Source: Chloroflexaceae bacterium (lineage in GTDB: Bacteria; Chloroflexota; Chloroflexia; Chloroflexales; Chloroflexaceae). Taken from it: a stretch of DNA of 38,986 nucleotides. Positions 18,970-28,300 of this stretch are shown here, piece after piece. The stretch's first letter is position 1. Each line of letters starts with the position of its first letter. The notes beneath the pieces are model-generated. The model was not told the origin of the DNA. It did not search any database and was given only the letters and a program-made list of their open reading frames with translations. Where the stretch lies: positions 1-38,986 of the forward strand of contig JAAURD010000020.1 in assembly GCA_012034075.1 (NCBI GenBank), read 5' to 3'. The position numbers and the translations under genes are program-made.

Positions 18970-20634
18970 ATGGCAAATCGGCCCCGTTCATCATCAACTA
19001 ATCGTATTTCCCGCAAGATCAGCCGTTTCTGGCAAGGTTCATGGTGGCGCCCCATGCGACAACTCGCCGGTCGGCTGCTGTTGGGCCTGCTGGCGCTTTG
19101 GATGGCGTGGAATCTGCTGCGTCTGGCCCCGGCGGTGCTCGCTTTTCTGATGACGCCGCTCTTTGGCTTGACGGTCTTTGTGATATTTTTAATCGGGCTG
19201 AATCTCTTTGTGTTGATCGGGTTTCTGTTTTTCCTGATCTATTCGTTTGGGCGCACGCCGGTGACCTGGCTGGCGGTGGGTCAGATCGATGCACGTTTTG
19301 ACGAGTATTACGGTGATAACCAGGTGCGTGATACCGCCCGTTCGCTGGTGACGCTGTTGCAGGCCGGGGCGTCTCGTGCCGTGACCCGCTCAATCTCACG
19401 CGGGGTGCTCTTCTGGGGCGCAGAGGGGAGTGGCAAGCAGTTTCTGGCGCGGGCGATTGCGGCCGAAGCGCGGGTGCCATCGGCCTATATCAATGCGCGT
19501 GCGTTCAAGGCTGGCTGGCTCGGCACCGACAACCTGAAGGGGCGCTTGCTGGCCCGCAAGGTGCAGCGCAGGGCGCAGCAGTATGGCGGCTGTCTGCTCT
19601 TTATCGATGAACTGGATGTGTTAGGCCATCCAGATAGCGGCCCGTTGAATGAGTTACTGCTCTATCTGCGCACGTCAACGACAACGAAGCGTGGGTGGCG
19701 GCGCTGGCTGCCATGGCGCCGTCAGCCGCGCAGCAGCGTCATTCTCACCATTGGCTCAACCAGCCAGCCGCAGCAGCCCGATGCGTTACTGTTACAGACG
19801 GGCTACTTTCGTCAGGTGTTGAGCTTTCCGCCGCTCGAAACCGAAAGCCGCTATCAGCTGGCACGCGCCAGCCTTGAGCCGATTGCCTGTGAGCCGGCCG
19901 TGCTTGATCGGCTCGTCTATCAGACCAACGGCGCTACTGCTGGCCTGATACGGGCAGTTATTCACGAGGCAACGTTGTATGCCCGCATGGATCAGCGCAC
20001 GGCGATGACCGATGCCGATATTGACCGGGCGTTGCAAGCTCATCGCCATGCGTTACCAGCACCGCTGGTGGTGTATTCCTATGCCGAACGGCGGCGATCG
20101 GCCTATCATCAGGCCGGGCATACCTTTCTGCAGGCGTTGTATGGCATGGCGACCAATGGACAGTACGATCATGATCAATCAGAAGCGCTGGACGAATTCC
20201 CGCTGGCTGATATTGATGATCGCGAAGGCCCATTGAGCCGCCAGGAATTGCTCCACCGGCTGCATATTGCGCTGGCCGGGCGGGCCGCCGAAGAGGAGTT
20301 GCTCTCGGTGCAGACGACCGCAGCAGCGCGGGATCTCTCGCAGGCGACGGCAATTGCAGCGCGGATTATCGGGCTGTTTGGCATGGATGGTTATCTTTTC
20401 TCGTTTGCTGCGGTTGACCCGCAGAGCCTGGGTCGGGCAATGGAGCAGAGCGATTTGCGCGAGCGCATCAATACCTTGCTGCTCGATCAGTATCATCAGG
20501 TGCGCCGCCAGATTGCGCAGAACCGCATGGTCGTAACGGCCATTGCCGAGGCCCTGCTGTTGTGCGATACGCTCACCGATGGCGATGTTGCGGCCATTGT
20601 CAGTAACCAGCCACAGTGGGAAGAGGCCGTTTGA
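18970..20634 (+). CDS. FtsH-like membrane AAA protein with altered zinc-protease motif (pseudo-protease)
   Basis: A 554-residue relative of the FtsH membrane protease. Hydrophobic helices fill about residues 31-92, with no room for the usual extracellular domain. An AAA module follows: Walker A GAEGSGKQ at 150-157, a pore-loop-like AGWLG at 181-185, Walker B CLLFIDELD at 208-216, and a second-region remnant TGYFRQV where FtsH has GRFDRQV. The C-terminal domain aligns with the FtsH peptidase, but HEAGH has become HQAGH (380-384). Both histidines and the likely third ligand Asp455 (ARDLSQAT) remain while the catalytic glutamate is glutamine. It could therefore bind zinc yet not cleave, acting as an unfoldase, chaperone or partner of a true FtsH. 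It sits 11 bases before a small membrane protein gene and is divergent from gyrB. Confidence 0.85.
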   Translation: MANRPRSSSTNRISRKISRFWQGSWWRPMRQLAGRLLLGLLALWMAWNLLRLAPAVLAFLMTPLFGLTVFVIFLIGLNLFVLIGFLFFLIYSFGRTPVTWLAVGQIDARFDEYYGDNQVRDTARSLVTLLQAGASRAVTRSISRGVLFWGAEGSGKQFLARAIAAEARVPSAYINARAFKAGWLGTDNLKGRLLARKVQRRAQQYGGCLLFIDELDVLGHPDSGPLNELLLYLRTSTTTKRGWRRWLPWRRQPRSSVILTIGSTSQPQQPDALLLQTGYFRQVLSFPPLETESRYQLARASLEPIACEPAVLDRLVYQTNGATAGLIRAVIHEATLYARMDQRTAMTDADIDRALQAHRHALPAPLVVYSYAERRRSAYHQAGHTFLQALYGMATNGQYDHDQSEALDEFPLADIDDREGPLSRQELLHRLHIALAGRAAEEELLSVQTTAAARDLSQATAIAARIIGLFGMDGYLFSFAAVDPQSLGRAMEQSDLRERINTLLLDQYHQVRRQIAQNRMVVTAIAEALLLCDTLTDGDVAAIVSNQPQWEEAV

Positions 20635-20645
20635 GGAACTGAGCA

Positions 20646-21257
20646 ATGGTACCGCTGATTCTCATGAGTATGGTGTTGCTTTTTCTGTTGCTCGTGCTGG
20701 TGGTGCTGGTGTTCTCCCCCAATGCACGGGCCCAGCGGGCGCGTGCCGCTGGGCGGCTCAGCGTGGCACTGCAAATCTATGTCCGACGGCATGCGCCAGC
20801 GCAGGTGGTTGCCTGCTTGCAGGAAGATTTGCCGTCATGGCCGGTGCGGGCACAGCTGATCCTGGCCTTTGAAGAGTTGATACAGTTGGAGACCAGTGCC
20901 CAGGTAGCACTGGCCGCCGGTGCGCCCCAGGCGTTTGCCACCAGTTTCACCGATGTTTCGCAGCACGCCCTGGAAAACCTGCTCCAGACCGCCGATCGCT
21001 TGTGGGCGGTTGCCGTCCAGCGGGTCGATTATGCGGTGTTGCAGCAGGGTCTGGAACGCGAAGATGAGCGGCTCCAACGTCTGGTCGGCGCAATTCGGCG
21101 TGCCCGCGAAGAGTTGGCACTGATTACGCTGGCCGATGCCCATGCCGCCGATTTTGACCATGTGACGGATCATCTGCGCTTGCTCGCCGATATGGCACGC
21201 CATGATCGTGGCGGGCAGCAGATAGAAGCGGTAAGCGAATGGTTGAACCAGGGCTAA
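20646..21257 (+). CDS. Small membrane protein, partner of the FtsH-like gene
   Basis: A 203-residue protein I do not recognise. It begins with one strong transmembrane helix (MVPLILMSMVLLFLLLVLVV), followed by a basic stretch (ARAQRARAAGR) that predicts a cytoplasmic C-terminal part. The rest is almost wholly helical, and the segment around LEREDERLQRLVGAIRRARE looks like a coiled coil. It starts 11 bases after the FtsH-like stop, with TGAGGA as ribosome site, so the two are one transcription unit. By position it may be an adaptor or regulator of that AAA protein; this is inference only. Confidence 0.7.
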   Translation: MVPLILMSMVLLFLLLVLVVLVFSPNARAQRARAAGRLSVALQIYVRRHAPAQVVACLQEDLPSWPVRAQLILAFEELIQLETSAQVALAAGAPQAFATSFTDVSQHALENLLQTADRLWAVAVQRVDYAVLQQGLEREDERLQRLVGAIRRAREELALITLADAHAADFDHVTDHLRLLADMARHDRGGQQIEAVSEWLNQG

Positions 21258-21318
21258 GCTGTGGTATCATAGCCTTGGTGTTGTCGTGGGTCTGATGTGT
21301 TTTCAATGGAGAAGCTGT

Positions 21319-23712
21319 ATGTTTCAGGTCTATGCGTCGGGTCGGGTGCTGCGTGCGGTCATTCTGGTGGTGGGTATCAGCTTGCTACTGCTGGCAATGG
21401 GTGTGCCCACCCTGGCACGTGAAGAACCAGCACCGGAACCCTCGATTATTGGCGGTGAAGATGCCAGCAATGGTGAGTTTCCATGGATGGTCGGTATTGG
21501 TTATGCTAATGAGCCAATATTAACCGATGCAGTGTATTGTGGTGGCAGTTTGATTGCTGAGCGCTGGGTGTTGACCGCCGCTCATTGCGTCCAAGGTGAA
21601 CAAGCCGATGATCTCATAGTCATTCTGGGTGAAGTCGATCTGAATCAAGATCCGGTACAGACCATCAATGTCCAATCATTGATTATTCATCCGGAGAATG
21701 ACTCCTTCAATGTGTACAATGATATTGCACTGGTCTTATTAAGCGAGCCAGCTCATGTGGCTCATCCCAATATTGAACTGATTGATCGGCTTGTCCCTGA
21801 TCAGGACGACCAGCTTGCGGCGGTAGGGAGCGAGACGATTATGACTGGCTGGGGGGTGACCCAACAGGATGTTTATGCCGAGGTGCTGCAACAGGTGAGT
21901 CTGCCCATAGTTGCCGCTGATGTCTGTCAGCAAACCGGGTTCGATGTTGATTCTGCCAAACAGATTTGTGCTGGAGGTGAGACTAGTCGGGATAGTTGTG
22001 TGGGAGATAGTGGTGGGCCGCTGGTGGTAACCGATGGTAGCACCTGGTACCAGGTAGGTATAACCAGCTATGGACCACAAAAATGCGGCACAACACCTGC
22101 TGTGTATACACGGGTATCGGCCTATATGGATTGGATTGACACACAACTGGCGATTGATATTGATACACCCCTGACGCTTGATCTCAGTGTGGACAATGCC
22201 CCGGCTGGTGCAGCTTTTACCTTTGGCGAGGCGGTGCGCTTTGCGGCCACGGTGAGCCAGAGCCAGGCCGGTGATCGTCTGGTGCTGACCTTTGCCGATG
22301 GCACCCAACAGACGAGCGATGCCCTACCAGCTTCGTCTGAGCCTGTCAGTGTGACATTCCAACACTTCTATGGCACTGATCTGGAGTCATTTGAACACCG
22401 CTTGGAACTCGACTCAAGCATCTATCTGGCACCGCTGGCGACGCTGGACTTGCCCGTTTCGACCGGGGTGACGGTCACCCTTGACCCGGCGGCGCCGCAG
22501 GTAGGCGATGATGTGACCTTTACGATTGAGGTACCGCGTCCGCCGCTGGTGAATGGCACGACGGGCGGCAGCATCAGCGCCATTCTCTCGGAGGGTCTGC
22601 TCAGCACCCTCTTTCAGCTCGATCCACAGCCGTTGACTATGGCTGGCGAAACAGTGTCATTTTCCTACCAGTTTACCGAAACGGGCACGTATAACCTGGG
22701 CCTGTTTATTGATGAAACGGCTGTGTATAACACGCGGCTGGAGAACGTGGGCCTGGCCTTTACGGTTGCTCCCGCCAGCGGGCAGCTCGATGTGCAGCCG
22801 CTGGTTGATACGATTACGTTGACCGATACGGCGGTGATTACGGCGAGCCTGAGCGGTATCGATACTACAACCAGCATCAGCTTTACGGTGACGCCAGCAA
22901 CCGCCGCGCTCGTTGCACCGCAGGCAGTCACGGCTGAGCCAGTGGATGGCACCGCGGTGGTGAGCACGACGCTCTACCCGCTGGGGCCAACCGGCCAGGT
23001 TGAGGTTACCGCCAATGCGCTGGTCGCAGGCCGGCTGTTGAGCGATACCACCAGCGTTACGATCAGGTCGGTTGATGATTTGCCCAACCTCAAGACGTGT
23101 GCCAATGAGGCCGCGCAGGGCATCACATGCGATGCTATCAGCATTGCGCCGCTCACGCTGCAGGCTGGACTGCAACAGGCGGTGACGGGCGATGCGACTG
23201 TTATTGTGCAGGAAAGCCCGGTGACCCTGGTGGGCCTGACCCAGGTGGTGGCCAACCCGATTGGCCCGGAGCTGACCACTGCGAACTGGAATGCGCAGCG
23301 GCAAGAGCAACGCCGGCAGATACCGTTTTACTTCCGGGTGCAGGTGATTGACCCGCAACAAGGGGCATTGGATGCGGCCGACATCGCCCTGGCGGGTGGT
23401 TATGCTATCACCGTTGATATGGCCGAAACCGGGATGCTGCCGTTTACGCCCACACCTGACTTGGTTGAACTGGCGCTCAGTCAATTTATTTCCAACACGG
23501 TCGAGCTAGAGCACTATCTGCCCAATGAAAGCGAATGGCAACGGGCGGGCACATTTCCTGGTGATACTGGGAGCGACTATGACTATGCCTGGGTGCCCAC
23601 CATTGGTAGTGACTTTAGCTTTGCCACAAGGCTGACCGATGTAGGCGATATGACGGTATCGGTACGCGAAGTGCGCACGGTCTATCTGCCGTTGATTCGG
23701 CGTGGCGAGTAA
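21319..23712 (+). CDS. Secreted trypsin-like serine protease (S1A) with C-terminal beta domains
   Basis: A 797-residue extracellular protease. A signal peptide (about 1-33) and short propeptide lead to the activation site IIGGEDASNGEFPWMV (Ile43). The chymotrypsin-fold triad is intact: His89 in LTAAHC, Asp135 in NDIALVLL and Ser231 in GDSGGPLV. Asp225, six residues before the serine, predicts trypsin-like cleavage after Arg or Lys. After about residue 285 come beta-sandwich domains of CARDB/Ig-like character, ending in the tail RTVYLPLIRRGE, a C-terminal motif I associate with secreted Chloroflexota proteins. ATG 21319 is chosen over 21286 because it directly precedes the signal peptide and has TGGAGAAG upstream. 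It follows the FtsH-like operon in the same direction after 61 bases. Confidence 0.9.
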   Translation: MFQVYASGRVLRAVILVVGISLLLLAMGVPTLAREEPAPEPSIIGGEDASNGEFPWMVGIGYANEPILTDAVYCGGSLIAERWVLTAAHCVQGEQADDLIVILGEVDLNQDPVQTINVQSLIIHPENDSFNVYNDIALVLLSEPAHVAHPNIELIDRLVPDQDDQLAAVGSETIMTGWGVTQQDVYAEVLQQVSLPIVAADVCQQTGFDVDSAKQICAGGETSRDSCVGDSGGPLVVTDGSTWYQVGITSYGPQKCGTTPAVYTRVSAYMDWIDTQLAIDIDTPLTLDLSVDNAPAGAAFTFGEAVRFAATVSQSQAGDRLVLTFADGTQQTSDALPASSEPVSVTFQHFYGTDLESFEHRLELDSSIYLAPLATLDLPVSTGVTVTLDPAAPQVGDDVTFTIEVPRPPLVNGTTGGSISAILSEGLLSTLFQLDPQPLTMAGETVSFSYQFTETGTYNLGLFIDETAVYNTRLENVGLAFTVAPASGQLDVQPLVDTITLTDTAVITASLSGIDTTTSISFTVTPATAALVAPQAVTAEPVDGTAVVSTTLYPLGPTGQVEVTANALVAGRLLSDTTSVTIRSVDDLPNLKTCANEAAQGITCDAISIAPLTLQAGLQQAVTGDATVIVQESPVTLVGLTQVVANPIGPELTTANWNAQRQEQRRQIPFYFRVQVIDPQQGALDAADIALAGGYAITVDMAETGMLPFTPTPDLVELALSQFISNTVELEHYLPNESEWQRAGTFPGDTGSDYDYAWVPTIGSDFSFATRLTDVGDMTVSVREVRTVYLPLIRRGE

Positions 23713-23761
23713 GCGCAGAGGCCGTTTGTCATCCAAATTGACGGAATCAATCTGTAGAGCC

Positions 23762-23784
23762 GCCTGGGACTAAAAGCCCCAGGC
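23762..23784. terminator. Hairpin after the protease gene
   Basis: GCCTGGG (23762-23768) pairs with CCCAGGC (23778-23784) across a 9-base loop. It lies 50 bases after the protease stop without a T-tract. Hairpins of the form CCTGGGACTAAAAGCCCCAGG also resemble ends of IS200/IS605 elements, so it could belong to the adjacent inverted-repeat element. Confidence 0.4.
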
Positions 23785-23792
23785 TCAATAGG

Positions 23793-23980
23793 GAAGCCCC
23801 CTGCGAGGCTGATTTCAGGGGCGGACAGAACATTTGTATGTATTTCCCGAATCGCATCCCAATGCGATCTGGCTCGAGCTGGTCGGGAGCTACGCCGCTC
23901 TCCATATCACCATAGATGGCATCAGAAAGCCATGTATGGTTGTGCTGTCCGCCTCTGAAACGTTAAGTCTAGGGGGCTTC
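23793..23980. repeat. 188-bp inverted-repeat element (MITE-like or structured RNA)
   Basis: The outer blocks GAAGCCCCCT (23793-23802) and AGGGGGCTTC (23971-23980) are exact reverse complements. After 10 unmatched bases on each side come the inner blocks TTTCAGGGGCGGACAG (23813-23828) and CTGTCCGCCTCTGAAA (23945-23960), which match in 15 of 16 positions. The arms are thus 36 bp with the same internal spacing. The 116-bp centre contains a smaller hairpin ATCGCAT-ccca-ATGCGAT. No target-site duplication is evident. A small non-autonomous transposable element is the simplest reading; an IS200/IS605-related end is an alternative. Confidence 0.6.
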
Positions 23981-24097
23981 AGCTCCAGGCGCTGCCCAGC
24001 CTGTATCGCTTCCGTAATGGCAGGTTATGTTCACCCGAGGCTCTGAGAGAGAAACCAGAATCTGTCGATTCTCCCTGTGTTGTTCCTGCAGTTCTTG

Positions 24098-24402
24098 CTA
24101 CAGCTTTTCCCATTCCTCACGGCTTATACCTGCTTGCTTGAGTATACGCGCCAACAGGTTTTGCCCAATGTCGTTGCTGTGTGCCTCCTCGCCTACCCCG
24201 CAGCCGTCTTATTTTTAGATGGTAACACACACGTGCTTCGTTCTTTCGTTCTTTTATTGCAGGTTTGCTTGCATTTTGTTTGGGCTGCCTGTTTCCCCTT
24301 GGCATGCATTCATACTTACCGCCTGCAAAGGGGCCAGTCTACCCGGCTTGTTGAAATACCCGAACGAGTTCGCGGCGTTTGTATCGATCCAAAAGGGGGC
24401 AT
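24098..24402 (-). pseudogene. hicA: HicA-type toxin remnant
   Basis: The ATG (24402-24400) overlaps the hicB stop as TGATG, the usual coupled arrangement. Read across frames, the sequence gives DRYKRRELVRVFQQAG, then GPFAGGKYECMPRGNRQPK, and at the end HSNDIGQNLLARILKQAG plus ISREEWEKL-stop (24098-24100). These are the start, middle and end of a HicA mRNA interferase. It is broken by an apparent extra T in the first codons, a TAG where the family has tryptophan (AG-stop-TGPF), and roughly 80 bases of unrelated sequence before HSNDIG. Several independent lesions mean the toxin is truly dead, unlike single-base breaks elsewhere in the window. Confidence 0.75.
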
Positions 24403-24647
24403 CAGGCAGCATCCTTCTGTACTACCAGCGTGTGCCCGTCTATATCGGGAAAGGAATGCCCTAGTGCCAGGCCAAGCGCGATCCGGCCTTCCAACACACT
24501 CTGCAACTCCTCGCGGCATGCTTCCAACGTTTCAGCATTTGCATACACGCCCTGAAGCACGGGGATTTCGCCATAGTAGCCCTCATTGTCGGGTAATATC
24601 TCGTAAGTAGCTTGCCGCAATGCGGCCTGGATATAGGCTATGAGCAT
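24402..24647 (-). CDS. hicB: HicB-family antitoxin
   Basis: An 81-residue protein of the HicB family, which neutralises the HicA ribonuclease. The phrase YEILPDNEGYYGEIPVLQGVYA is the usual partial RNase-H-like fold opening, followed by TLEACREELQSVLEGRIALGL and the IDG segment. It seems intact. GGAGGGG lies 6 bases upstream of the ATG. No separate DNA-binding domain is obvious after the fold, yet a tandem palindrome lies upstream. Its toxin gene downstream is decayed, so this is an orphan antitoxin, perhaps kept as protection against related toxins or simply not yet lost. Confidence 0.85.
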   Translation of the reverse strand: MLIAYIQAALRQATYEILPDNEGYYGEIPVLQGVYANAETLEACREELQSVLEGRIALGLALGHSFPDIDGHTLVVQKDAA

Positions 24648-24701
24648 GTTTTCCCCTCCAATTCATCGTCTCCTAATACATCTATCAGTACATGAATGAT
24701 A

Positions 24702-24727
24702 ATACCATATGGTATACCAAATTTGGT
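24702..24727. promoter_or_regulatory. Tandem palindromic operator upstream of hicB
   Basis: ATACCATATGGTAT (24702-24715) and ACCAAATTTGGT (24716-24727) are two perfect palindromes placed end to end, 55-80 bases before the hicB ATG. A -10-like TATTAT on the minus strand overlaps the first. Autoregulatory sites are normal for hicAB loci, so this is the likely operator. Confidence 0.6.
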
Positions 24728-25070
24728 TCATTGATAAAAGATATACCTTTTCCTAATGGCAAATAATCACTATTCACAATACACATAATGTCCCTATTGC
24801 TTGAACTAACTTAATCTGACCACGAGCGCCTGCTTGCAGTTAGCGCTGGTAGGCTGCAAACCTGCTCTCCATCTGAACTCGTCAAATCAAAGCAGTTGAG
24901 GTACGAGTAGGCGCGAGCGGACGCTGTAAGCATCTGCTCGTATAGCCCATTGGGTCCCGGAGCTTCAGCCCGTGGCGCCGACCTGCCCGCACTGTTTGTG
25001 TTGGTCATCTGTTGGCAGCGGGTTACCCAACGTGTTGTAGACTGTCTTATTGCTACGAACAAAGGAGCAA
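24728..25070. other. Intergenic region, nothing identified
   Basis: About 340 bases between the hicB control region and the tRNA-Arg terminator. Open frames here have no family resemblance and no ribosome sites, and I see no RNA gene or repeat. Confidence 0.5.
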
Positions 25071-25094
25071 CCATGATGACAAGGATCATCATGG
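25071..25094 (-). terminator. Terminator-like hairpin downstream of tRNA-Arg
   Basis: CCATGATGA (25071-25079) pairs exactly with TCATCATGG (25086-25094) across a 6-base loop. On the minus strand it follows the tRNA and is succeeded by TTGCTCCTTTGTT. Confidence 0.55.
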
Positions 25095-25121
25095 CTGTTT
25101 GTGTTGTACCAGAAAAGGTTG

Positions 25122-25198
<77 letters not shown>

Positions 25199-25210
25199 AG
25201 CGTCTTCCTA

Positions 25211-25239
25211 ATTATAGCGCAGGCGCTGGCCCATGTCAA
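25211..25239 (-). promoter_or_regulatory. tRNA-Arg promoter
   Basis: On the minus strand TTGACA (25239-25234) and TATAAT (25216-25211) are 17 bases apart, a perfect consensus. Transcription would start about 6 bases before the tRNA. Confidence 0.85.
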
Positions 25240-25241
25240 TG

Positions 25242-25287
25242 GGAGCGCGGACGTCCCGACCGCATGCAGGCAGGATGCCTGCGCTCC
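25242..25287. repeat. REP-like double-hairpin element
   Basis: The outer arms GGAGCGC (25242-25248) and GCGCTCC (25281-25287) are complementary, and inside lies GCAGGCA-GGA-TGCCTGC (25266-25282). The layout resembles GC-rich intergenic REP elements common in bacterial genomes. Only one copy is in the window. Confidence 0.5.
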
Positions 25288-25291
25288 AAAA

Positions 25292-25327
25292 AGCCCCGCC
25301 GCTCGGGTTCACCCGAGCGGCGGGGCT
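25292..25327 (-). terminator. Strong intrinsic terminator of the giant surface-protein gene
   Basis: A perfect 16-bp stem (AGCCCCGCCGCTCGGG and its reverse complement) with a 4-base loop, followed on the minus strand by TTTTT. It lies 40 bases beyond the stop codon of the gene ending at 25367. Confidence 0.9.
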
Positions 25328-25366
25328 GCCGTGATATGCAGCATTGCGCTGCGCTAGTTGAGTCGA

Positions 25367-28300
25367 TCAGGGTTGCGTCTTACAGGCGTTATTCCATGGT
25401 TGCACGCTACCACCCTGAACAATCGGACTGTTGCCAACCTGGTCGCGGGTCTCATCGACCAGCTTGAGCTTGCTAAAGACCAGACGGTCAACGATAGAGC
25501 CATCCTCACGCATCCAGAGGTTAATGGTATAGACACCCGGTGCGGGGATAGTGATCTGGACATCGCCGTTCACCTGAGAACGCCACTCAAACTTGTTCTT
25601 CGCCCAACCACCCAGGCCAGTGCCGCCAGCAGTCAGGTTGGGGCCATCATCGATGCTCAGGTGGATGGAGTAATCAGAGCTACCATTGTCTGAACGGCCG
25701 CGGACCGATGCGTAGTATTCACCGGCCTCACTGAAGTAGACCTCGTATTCCAGCCGAGGACCGGTCAGGTTCTCACTCGTGTTGGTACCACTATTCGGTC
25801 GTGCTTCCATATAACCATCGCCGGTATAACCGCTCTTATTCGTCCGTTGTTGCCATGAACGACTGATCGCGGTTTCCTGGACCATATAGTTCTCTGCTTC
25901 AAAGGCGAGCAGACCGCCCGACTCAATATAGCGGCATTCCCCAAAGGCGGTTGCCGTATCGACCGGTGTGACCGTCACATTGCTAAAGTTGGCCTGCACC
26001 GTCTTGCCATCGTGGCGCGATGAGACCGCCATACCAACGTAGAGGTCCGGGTTGAGCTGACCAGGAGCAAAGCCGTATGATCCCACCGGTGTCCACGGGC
26101 CAGCCTGGCTTGATGCATAGCTGCCGGTCAACACATTGCCACGCTTCTCAATCTTGAGCCAGACAGGCACACGGCTGTTGCCAATGCCAGGCGCCTTGAA
26201 GCTAGCACGGGTGATTTTATCTTCACCATCCACCCTGCGGTAGGCCAGCTGCACAGTGTTACCTGCATTGGGCTGTCCTATTGCATTGATGATCAGACCA
26301 GCGGCCTCGTAATCGAGCGAGTTGCGCACGATCAAGCCAGCTTTAGCCCAGGTTTCCAATGCTCCCTCGTATGACTCAAAGTTGGTGACCTGCGCCACGA
26401 TATCAAAGTCACCTGTGACGGTTTGATAGACAAAGCGGAAGCGGTCGCTATTATCGCTATTACCTCCATCATCGTAGGCAATGCTATTGCCCGAACCACA
26501 AACCAGCCAGGTTCCGTCGGGTTGTTCAATCACGGTACCGGCGGTGCTGCCAGAGCGCAACCCAATATCCTGTGAGAGCCAGTTGGGGCTGATGATCATA
26601 TTGAAATCGGCCACACAGGTGGTAGGTGGCTCAATCTGAACCGTAATCTCCTGCCAGTTCGTCCACAGCGCACCACCAGTCGGGGTGGCATCCTGGGCGC
26701 GTACACGCAGGGTGTAGATGCCCTGAGTCATATTTTGCAGCTGGCTACAGCCCGGACAGATGGTCTTCATATCCAGAACGTTGTAGCAGTTATCGCTGGC
26801 GTCACTGCCAAAGAAGCAGAAGCGTCCGGTATTATCGACCCGCGTAGCGACTGGGTTACCAACAGCATCGGGCAGCAAGAACGGATTGCCACTGGGATGG
26901 ATCAGCTGCATCTCCACTTTTGCCGGTGGATCGCTGGGGTCTTCAAAGACTTCAACTTCAAAGTCAGTATCCAGGAACGACAAGACCAGTTCACCATCGG
27001 TGGTTGGGTTGAGATAGTTAATGGTGAGATTGGCCGCCGGAATGGTAAACGCATGGGTCAGCCAGGTTGTCCAACGGGTGACATCGCCATTGATATCGGC
27101 CCGTGCGCGAACGCCCAGGGTATAGTCCATCGCTTCCAGGTTTTCATACAGCGCACTATCTAGTGTGGGGCAGGGGTCGCCATCGCTGCCAGCCAGACAG
27201 AACCGGCTGCTGTCGTCGCTGCCGCTTAGGATTTCCAGGCCATTTTGATCAACGAGACGGTATTCGACCTGATCGATCAGGCTGATTTGACCCAGATAGG
27301 TAGCGGTTGCTTCAAACGCGGTTGCTGCCAGGTCGGTGATGGTGCTGGCATCAAGTGGCGTGACGATAGCCAGGTCGATGGGCACTGGTACCATCTGGAA
27401 GTTGACCGAGGTCCATTCCGACCAGCGGCTCGCTACATCGTCGTTGTCGTTGGCCTGCGCCGATACCCACAACGTGTAGTCACCCATCGGCAAGGTTTCA
27501 TAGCCAGGCATTGGCGTACATGCGCCGGCCTGTTCATCCATACAATACGGCACGGCATTGTCGCCCAGTAGGGCTCCAGCATTGCTGGCAACGACAACAT
27601 CGTTGTTATCGCGCACTTCCATCAGCACACGGCGGATACCATCGCCGTTGGCGCCACCCATCACCGGGTTGTTCGCCCGTGTGCCAAAGCGGAAGTGGCC
27701 TGGTCGGTAAAATTCACCATCAGGCGTGACTGGTGTGGTCGGGTTACCCACGTAGGGCTGCAAGTTCAATGGTGCTGGGATAATCTCAAAGGTCTTGGTG
27801 ACCCAATCGGACCAGCCACCGCCCAGCGCTTTGGCCTGTGCCAGCACCATATAGCGGCCATCCGGCAGTTCCAGCGGCTTGTCGAAGTTTTCGAGCACAC
27901 CACACTGCGTCGGGGTCTCGTCATCCAGACAGTAGGGCAGGTCCAGATCAAAACGCTCGCCACCGCTGGGGATAGATACCCAGGCATTGCCATCCCAGCT
28001 ACGAACCAGGATGCGCACCTGTTCAACGCCATCACCATTGACCGGGATAACCCCATCTTCGGTGGCATCGGCCTCGGCCTCAATCCGTACCTGCTCGGCC
28101 AGATAGAGTTGACCATCGGGTGTGACCGGCACAGTGATGATCACGTCCATTGGCTCAGCGGGCATTTCAAAGGTGGTTGTCTCCCAGTCTGACCAGCGTC
28201 CATTGACCCCATCGTCCACAGCTCGGCCACGTGCTTCCAGCGTGTAGATACCGGGGGCCAGGGTATCTTGCCAGTTGCTCCAGATAGCACACGCTGCACC

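Noticed and set aside
18970-20634. Calling the AAA protein a functional FtsH protease
   Set aside because: The catalytic glutamate of HEAGH is absent and the extracellular domain is missing.
23762-23980. IS200/IS605 TnpB element or omega RNA
   Set aside because: The hairpins look similar to such ends, but no tnpA or tnpB gene or fragment is nearby, so only an inverted-repeat element is reported.
23834-24046. 70-residue frame inside and beyond the inverted-repeat element
   Set aside because: Its codons coincide with the palindromic arms and there is no ribosome site; it is likely fortuitous.
24811-25092. 93-residue frame on the minus strand
   Set aside because: It runs into the tRNA terminator region, has no ribosome site and shows no protein family features.
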